Shown piece by piece: positions 60,909-64,000 of a DNA stretch of 64,000 bases. The DNA comes from JAHJQQ01 sp032907525 (lineage in GTDB: Bacteria > Pseudomonadota > Gammaproteobacteria > Thiohalobacterales > Thiohalobacteraceae), in contig JAJJPM010000021.1 in the NCBI GenBank assembly GCA_032907525.1, positions 4,039 through 68,038 on the forward strand, read 5' to 3'. The notes below the pieces were generated by a model, which was not told the origin of the DNA, did not search any database, and saw only the letters and a list, made by a program, of their open reading frames with translations. How positions within the stretch are numbered: position 1 is the first letter of the stretch; the number at the start of each line of letters is the position of its first letter. The position numbers and the translations under genes were made by a program.

Positions 60909-61905
60909 GGCGCGTCTCGCTCGGTTTGGAGCGGTGGCGACGCTTGCGCTCGGCGCGGTCGCCGGCACGGCGATGGCGGCCGGGAAAGTGGACACGCCCT
61001 ACGGCGAATCCACCGTCGCCTTCGAGGTGCGGCAGGTGCCGGACGCGCCCGTGTACTATGTCCTCGGTCAGTCCGGCGTGCCGGGCCCCGACAACGAAGG
61101 CCACACCTCCAATGCCGGCTTCGTCGTCACGGACAAGGGCGTGGTCGTCTACGATGCGCTCGGCACGCCCGTGCTGGGCTACCGTCTGCTGCAGGCGATC
61201 CGCGAGGTCACCGACGAGCCCGTGGTCCTGGTCGTCGCCGGGCATTACCATGCCGATCACATCTACGGCCTGCAGGCCTTCCGCGAGCATACCGATGCGG
61301 AAATCTGGGGGCAGCGCCAGTCGTCGCGCTATCTCGAGAGCGCGGACGCGGACCGGCGCCTGGCGCAACGCCGCGAGGCGCTGTTTCCCTGGGTGGACGA
61401 GAGCACCTACGTGGTCGCGCCCGACAGGACTTTCGGCGACCGGCAGCGCTTCGACATGGGCGACACCGCCATCGAACTCATCCACGCCGGCCCCGGCCAT
61501 GCCCCGGACGACACCCTCATGGTGGTGACGCGCCACGGCGTGGTGTTCTCCGGCGATCTGGTGTTCAGCGGACGGCTGCCGTTCCTCGGCGGCGACGAGG
61601 TCGATACCCGCCGCTGGCTGGAAGGCCTGCGCTACCTGGAATCACTGGAACCCGCGCCGCGCTTCGTCATACCCGGGCACGGCGCCGCCAGTGCCGATCC
61701 CGCCGGCGCCATCGCCTTCACCCGCGGCTACATCGAGTACCTGCGCGCCGAGATGGGCAAGGCGGTCGAAGCGCTCAGCGACTTCGACACCGCCTACCGC
61801 GACACCGACTGGTCGGAATACGAGAACGTGCCCACCTTCGACGCCGCCAACCGCGGCAACGCCTATCGGGTGTATCTGGACATGGAGGCGGAGCAGTTCA
61901 GATAG
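60892..61905 (+). CDS. exported metallo-beta-lactamase-fold hydrolase
   Basis: This 337-residue protein has a signal peptide (VATLALGAVAGTAMAAG). Its metallo-beta-lactamase core has the metal motif GHYHADHIYG, a third histidine in AGPGHAPDDT, aspartate in VFSGDLVFSGR, and a final histidine in VIPGHGAAS, so two metal sites are intact. It resembles periplasmic hydrolases such as SoxH and the zinc hydrolases near quinoprotein dehydrogenases. Substrate is unknown; a thiol-ester or persulfide would fit the DsrE-like partner, but that is inference. The start overlaps the DsrE-like gene by 17 bases. Confidence 0.88.
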   Translation: MSTCVEARLARFGAVATLALGAVAGTAMAAGKVDTPYGESTVAFEVRQVPDAPVYYVLGQSGVPGPDNEGHTSNAGFVVTDKGVVVYDALGTPVLGYRLLQAIREVTDEPVVLVVAGHYHADHIYGLQAFREHTDAEIWGQRQSSRYLESADADRRLAQRREALFPWVDESTYVVAPDRTFGDRQRFDMGDTAIELIHAGPGHAPDDTLMVVTRHGVVFSGDLVFSGRLPFLGGDEVDTRRWLEGLRYLESLEPAPRFVIPGHGAASADPAGAIAFTRGYIEYLRAEMGKAVEALSDFDTAYRDTDWSEYENVPTFDAANRGNAYRVYLDMEAEQFR

Positions 61906-61963
61906 AATGAAATGTCCCGGAAGTGCCTTCGTACAAAGGCGCAATGGTGCCGAAGGCCATATC

Positions 61964-62080
61964 GTCTTGCCGGAGGACAGATTTTGTCTTGGTGGGGGAC
62001 AGGTTCAAACCTGTCCCCTGTACGGATGCCGTATCGTCTCGGCGGGGGACAGATTAAATTCCGTCCTCTCCGCGGACGTA
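61964..62080. repeat. cluster of GGGGACAG repeats (copies 2-4)
   Basis: GGGGACAGGTT and AACCTGTCCCC (61995-62018) form a perfect 11-bp hairpin with a two-base loop. It is flanked by two degenerate units: ATCGTCTTGCCGGAGGACAG before it (from about 61961) and ATCGTCTCGGCGGGGGACAG after it (from about 62033). The unit seems to have been tandemly duplicated and then diverged. It lies between the convergent hydrolase and ppnN genes. Confidence 0.7.
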
Positions 62081-62127
62081 TCCGGCGCATCACGGATGCT
62101 TGACGCGGGCAACTGTGTCTGCGGGAC

Positions 62128-63504
62128 CTATTTGACCAGCCGGTAGCACGGTGTGTAGGTCTTGCCCGGCAGCTTCATGCGGCTGTCGGCGACGAATGCC
62201 GACAGCAGCTCGTCCATGGGATCGAGGATGCTGCGGTCGCCGCGGATCTCGAAGTGGCCGTACCGTTCGATGGCGCGGATGCCCTCGTCCTTCACGTTGC
62301 CGGCGACCACGCCCGAGAACACGCGGCGCAGGTTGGCGGCGAGCGTGTGGCGGTCCTGATCCTTGTGAAGCTCGAGTGCGGCCATGTTCTCGTGCGTGGG
62401 CACGAAGGGCCGCTGGAATTCCTCGTCGATCCTCAGCAGCCAGTTGTAGTAATAGGCGTCCTCGTGCGCCTTGCGGAACGCCTTCACATCCTGCATGCCC
62501 GCGAGCATCTTCCGTGCGACCTCCTCCGGATCGTCGACGATGATCTGGTAGAGCGCCCGCACCTCCGGCCCGAGCGTCGCGGAGATGAATGCGTCGACCT
62601 GCCGGAAGTAGTCGCGGGCCGATTCCGGGCCGGTGAAGATCAGGGGGAACGGGATGCCGGCGTTGTCCGGATGCAGCAGGATACCGAGCAGGTAGAGCAT
62701 CTCCTCGGCCGTACCCACGCCGCCCGGGAACACCACGATGCCGTGGCCGGTACGCACGAACGCCTCCAGGCGCTTCTCGATGTCCGGCATGATGACCAGC
62801 TCGTTGACGATCGGGTTGGGCGACTCGGCGGCGATGATGCCCGGCTCGGAGATGCCCAGGTACTGGCCGTTGCGGATGCGCTGCTTGGCGTGACCGATGG
62901 TGGCGCCCTTCATCGGGCCCTTCATCGCACCCGGGCCGCAGCCGGTGCAGACGTCCAGTCCGCGCAGTCCCATCTGGTAGCCGACCTCCTTGGTGTAGTC
63001 GTACTCCTCGCGCGAGATCGAGTGACCGCCCCAGCACACCACCAGGTTCGGATGCAGGCCCGGACGCAGCACGTTGGCATTGCGCAGGATATGGAAGACC
63101 GCGTTGGTGACGCCGGCCGATTCATCGAGATCGAAATTGGGATTGTCGTTGATCTCCTCGCCGACGAAGATCACGTCACGCAGGACGGCGAACAGATGTT
63201 CATTGATGCCCTTGATGAGCTTGCCGTCCACGAAGGCGCTGCCGGGTGCTCCGCTCACCTGCAGCTTGATGCCGCGTTCCTGCTGCAGCACCCGGATGTC
63301 GAAGGAGCGGTAGCGCTCCAGCAGTTCCTTGCCGTCGTCGAGATAATTGCCGCAGTTGAGCACCGCCAGCGAACAGTTGCGGAACAGCCGATACAGACCG
63401 CCCTTGCTGCTGTCGAGCAGCCGGTTGGCCTCGGCCTTGGACAGCACGTCCAGGTGGCCCGGCTGAGGGGAGACGAGTGCATCTACGACCTGTTCCATCT
63501 GCAT
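62128..63504 (-). CDS. ppnN: nucleotide 5'-monophosphate nucleosidase PpnN (YgdH)
   Basis: This 458-residue protein matches PpnN in length and layout. An N-terminal extension (LSKAEANRLLDSSKGGLYRL) precedes a LOG/lysine-decarboxylase-like domain with VCWGGHSISREEYDYTKEVG, TGCGPGAMKGPMKG and the PGGxGTxxE motif in VVFPGGVGTAEEMLYLLGIL. A C-terminal domain follows (PLIFTGPESARDYFRQVDAF onward). PpnN cleaves purine and pyrimidine nucleoside monophosphates at the glycosidic bond, and in E. coli is stimulated by ppGpp. GGAGG lies upstream of the ATG at 63504; an ATG two codons later is equally plausible. Confidence 0.94.
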   Translation of the reverse strand: MQMEQVVDALVSPQPGHLDVLSKAEANRLLDSSKGGLYRLFRNCSLAVLNCGNYLDDGKELLERYRSFDIRVLQQERGIKLQVSGAPGSAFVDGKLIKGINEHLFAVLRDVIFVGEEINDNPNFDLDESAGVTNAVFHILRNANVLRPGLHPNLVVCWGGHSISREEYDYTKEVGYQMGLRGLDVCTGCGPGAMKGPMKGATIGHAKQRIRNGQYLGISEPGIIAAESPNPIVNELVIMPDIEKRLEAFVRTGHGIVVFPGGVGTAEEMLYLLGILLHPDNAGIPFPLIFTGPESARDYFRQVDAFISATLGPEVRALYQIIVDDPEEVARKMLAGMQDVKAFRKAHEDAYYYNWLLRIDEEFQRPFVPTHENMAALELHKDQDRHTLAANLRRVFSGVVAGNVKDEGIRAIERYGHFEIRGDRSILDPMDELLSAFVADSRMKLPGKTYTPCYRLVK

Positions 63505-63687
63505 ATCCGATCAATCCTCCGAAGCCGCCGCCGGAACCGCGGCGCATTGTAGGGGACCTCGGCCCGCTTAACACCACCAGCCCGGCCGGCGGTACGCGGA
63601 GACCCCATTCCTATTCGACGTTGCAAGAGCCGGGCCGTTCCGCGCACCTTGCCCCCGGCCGTTGCGGAAGTGCGGTAAAGTGACCGC

Positions 63688-64000
63688 ATGCCTCCCGTGC
63701 CCATCGCGCCGATGCCCCGCCTCAGCCCGCCGCGCGCCTGGCTGCCGGTCCTGCTCCTGAGCGGGGTGTTGAGCGGATTGCCGTGCGGCCCGGCCGCCGG
63801 CGCCGCGGTGGAGCCCGCGGGACGGCCGCCGCTGGCCCGCCTCGCCGCCCGGCTCGGCGACGGTCCCGCCCCCCTGCGTGCCGACCTGGCAGGCGCGGCC
63901 GCCATGGAACTGGCCGCCGCCTACGGCCGCGAGGCCGACCGTGCACGGGCCGAACTGCAACGCCGGCCGGGCGACCGGGACCTGCGGCGCTGGATGCGGG
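63688..64000 (+). CDS. start of an exported protein, truncated by the window edge
   Basis: An open frame begins at ATG 63688 and runs off the right edge without a stop (104 codons visible). It starts with a signal-peptide-like stretch (RAWLPVLLLSGVLSGLPCGP) and continues as an alanine/arginine-rich region with ELAAAYGREADRARAELQRR. The composition suits a periplasmic protein. I do not recognise it, and its strand is opposite to ppnN, with 183 bases between the starts. The reading could be spurious in such GC-rich DNA. Confidence 0.5.
   Translation, partial: MPPVPIAPMPRLSPPRAWLPVLLLSGVLSGLPCGPAAGAAVEPAGRPPLARLAARLGDGPAPLRADLAGAAAMELAAAYGREADRARAELQRRPGDRDLRRWMR

Overview
The window is GC-rich bacterial chromosome of gammaproteobacterial type. 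Three gene orders support this: rimP-nusA-infB-rbfA-truB-rpsO-pnp, smc-zipA-ligA and dksA-gluQ. An OprI/Lpp-like lipoprotein and a PatZ-type acetyltransferase fit the same group. A CbbY-type phosphatase, a DsrC-family protein, a DsrE-like protein and a complete glycolate oxidase lean towards a Chromatiales-like, possibly autotrophic or sulfur-oxidising organism. That lifestyle is inference: no RuBisCO, dsr or sox operon is in view. I see no transposase, integrase, phage gene, CRISPR array, tRNA or rRNA.

Layout. 1-6.6 kb: end of a DUF1537 sugar-acid kinase, a hairpin-rich gap, glcDEF (glycolate oxidase) and an unknown exported protein. 6.9-10.1 kb (minus): slyD, a PilZ protein coupled to a DUF1631 protein. 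10.5-17.0 kb (minus): ligA, zipA, smc. 17.1-22.1 kb (plus): queF, an FGGY kinase, a CHASE-GGDEF-EAL protein, a CysZ/EI24 membrane protein. 22.2-24.2 kb (minus): aminotransferase overlapping cbbY. 24.4-28.2 kb (plus): dksA with a histone-H1-like tail, gluQ, acs. 28.6-33.9 kb (plus): secreted beta-propeller, AsmA-like protein, SLC13-type transporter. 34.1-43.4 kb (minus): a DsrC-like protein, then the pnp-to-rimP operon with a near-consensus promoter and a leader terminator. 43.8-45.8 kb: a small lipoprotein between two L,D-transpeptidases. 46.3-48.5 kb: MscS channel and a cNMP-GGDEF protein. 48.5-52.6 kb (minus): a 1371-residue membrane protein of unknown function. 52.9-57.2 kb (minus): recQ, an unknown gene, an HDAC-family deacetylase. 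57.3-61.9 kb (plus): a PatZ-like acetyltransferase, then overlapping DsrE-like and metallo-beta-lactamase genes. 62.1-63.5 kb (minus): ppnN, followed by the start of an exported protein that runs off the end.

Themes. Acetyl-CoA synthetase, a PatZ-like lysine acetyltransferase and an AcuC-like deacetylase together would make a reversible acetylation switch on acetate activation. Three proteins point to c-di-GMP signalling (PilZ, CHASE-GGDEF-EAL, cNMP-GGDEF). glcDEF, CbbY and a possible ribulose kinase fit clean-up of Calvin-cycle by-products. queF and gluQ both serve queuosine metabolism.

The least ordinary content is intergenic. Several families of structured repeats occupy the gaps. One is a set of hairpins whose loop sequence is conserved while the stem sequence differs from copy to copy. 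Another is a set of long inverted repeats built from CCACGAAA- or CCACGGAA-like units; three homologous copies of about 150 bp follow one another around recQ, and one nested copy sits inside the nusA operon. Other candidates for follow-up are the DsrC-family protein that keeps one conserved cysteine and has lost the penultimate one, the H1-tailed DksA, and the lipoprotein/transpeptidase cluster.
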